Below are positions 63,449 through 64,000 of a stretch of 64,000 nt of DNA, in pieces; positions within the stretch are counted from its first letter, which is position 1; the number at the start of each line of letters is the position of its first letter. Below the pieces are notes generated by a model, which had not been told where the DNA came from, did no database searches, and saw only the letters and a list, made by a program, of their open reading frames with translations. Source of the DNA: Cyanobium sp. Aljojuca 7A6 (lineage in GTDB: Bacteria; Cyanobacteriota; Cyanobacteriia; PCC-6307; Cyanobiaceae); the NCBI RefSeq assembly GCF_024346455.1, contig NZ_JAGQCY010000004.1, forward strand, positions 62,001-126,000, in the 5' to 3' direction. A program made the translations under genes and the position numbers.

Positions 63449-64000
63449 TCAGACCTGGCGCCAGACCGCCACCAGGCGCCCCTGCACGCTCACCTGGTCG
63501 GCGGGAAGCAGGATCGGTGCGTAGGCGGGGTTGGCGGCCTCCAGCCGCACCTGGGCCCCCTGGCGGTGGAAGTGTTTGAGGGTGGTGCCGCTGCCCGGCA
63601 CCAGGGCGCTCACGATCGTGCCCTCCCGCAGCCGGGAGGGGTCGGCCACGGGCTCCATCAGCACCACGTCGCCATCGGCGATGTGGGCGTCCACCATCGA
63701 ATCGCCGTTGACGGTGAGGGCGAACAGGCCGCGGGTGTCGAGCACCGGGGCGAGGTCGAGGTGCTCCTGCACGTCATCGAAGGTTTCCACCAGGCCACCG
63801 GCGGCCACGGCCCCGAGCACCGGGATGCCCGTGGGGGCGTTGCCCAGGAGCTGCAGGGTGCGGGCCTGGCCCTCCTGCCAGGTGATCCAGCCTTTCTGCT
63901 GCAGGTGGCGCAGGCGGCTCTGGATCGGTGCCGGCGAGCGCAGGCCCATGGCCTCCATCATCTGGCGGATCGAGGGGCTGTGGCGGTGATGGCCGATGTA
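63449..64000 (-). CDS. lexA: LexA repressor (partial, start beyond right edge)
   Basis: Runs to the window end without a start; the visible part begins within the winged-helix domain (SIRQMMEAMGLRSPAPIQSRLRHLQQKGWITW). The S24 peptidase half is complete: cleavage dipeptide A-G in VLGAVAAGGLVE, nucleophile Ser in NGDSMVDAHI and Lys in TLKHFHR. All three self-cleavage elements are intact, so RecA-stimulated cleavage (SOS response) is expected. In some cyanobacteria LexA instead regulates carbon or hydrogen metabolism and lacks these residues; this one does not. Confidence 0.93.
   Translation of the reverse strand, partial: YIGHHRHSPSIRQMMEAMGLRSPAPIQSRLRHLQQKGWITWQEGQARTLQLLGNAPTGIPVLGAVAAGGLVETFDDVQEHLDLAPVLDTRGLFALTVNGDSMVDAHIADGDVVLMEPVADPSRLREGTIVSALVPGSGTTLKHFHRQGAQVRLEAANPAYAPILLPADQVSVQGRLVAVWRQV

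Noticed and set aside
1-64000. CRISPR array or tandem repeat array
   Set aside because: No regularly spaced repeats were seen on reading the window.

Overview
This window looks like a chromosomal segment of a high-GC picocyanobacterium of the Cyanobium / coastal-freshwater Synechococcus type. The evidence is the gene content: Ycf46, LrtA-type HPF, DUF2808, YlqD, a cystine C-S-lyase-like aminotransferase, a pilin-GH-like protein, an AAS-type acyl-ACP synthetase, and familiar local orders such as murA / tRNA-Leu / small ORF / spoU / lpd / trpC and rpmH-rnpA-PH-yidC-DUF177-ycf46. No ribosomal RNA operon, transposase, integrase or CRISPR array was seen. There are three tRNA genes (Leu-CAA, Leu-CAG, Ala-GGC).

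Layout. 1-8.0 kb: a pentapeptide-repeat protein cut by the left edge, folC, argD, tRNA-Leu, murA on the minus strand, then tRNA-Leu, a small conserved gene, an rRNA/tRNA 2'-O-methyltransferase, lpd and trpC on the plus strand. 8.0-16.8 kb: a polyphosphate kinase 2 gene facing away from a complete seven-gene V/A-type ATPase operon in the order B-D-I-K-E-(DUF2764-like)-A. This is the most unusual feature: a chlamydial/Bacteroidetes-type rotary ATPase in a cyanobacterial background, with its usual gene order (E-X-A-B-D-I-K) circularly permuted. 16.8-18.5 kb: a methyltransferase and an AT-richer sulfotransferase-like gene. 18.6-23.9 kb: rpsD with a clear terminator, yidD, a glutaredoxin-like gene, murE, aqpZ and the C-S lyase-like gene. 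24.0-28.9 kb: ycf46, DUF177, yidC, PH-domain gene, rnpA, rpmH, DUF2808 (all minus). 28.9-41.1 kb: aroH, sppA, an EamA transporter with two glycosyltransferases, a two-component pair, then a tightly overlapping minus-strand run hpf-deoC-recO-MFS followed closely by a glycosyltransferase gene. 41.1-53.5 kb: lipB, acyl-ACP synthetase, ylqD, pyruvate dehydrogenase E2, queA, sodB, FKBP, lnt and two MscS-type channels with a coiled-coil gene.

53.5-62.8 kb is an accessory region. An AraC regulator is translationally coupled to a 3' fragment of a pilin-like gene. The same 245 bp (9 mismatches) recur as the 3' end of an intact copy 3.65 kb away. The two copies bracket a foreign-looking segment: a decayed reading frame, a secreted protein and a DUF1254/DUF1214 protein. 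Beyond it lie a formylglycine-generating enzyme and its probable target, a large arylsulfatase split by one in-frame TAA codon. The window ends with a small secreted protein, tRNA-Ala and lexA, which is cut by the right edge.

Most genes are housekeeping (cell wall, folate, arginine, tryptophan, lipoate/PDH, protein export, ribosome hibernation, SOS). The V-ATPase/PPK2 block, the sulfotransferase-like gene and the 54.6-58.5 kb island stand out by lower GC content and by function. Several starts are uncertain and are flagged. All functional calls rest on reading motifs by eye; no database search was possible.
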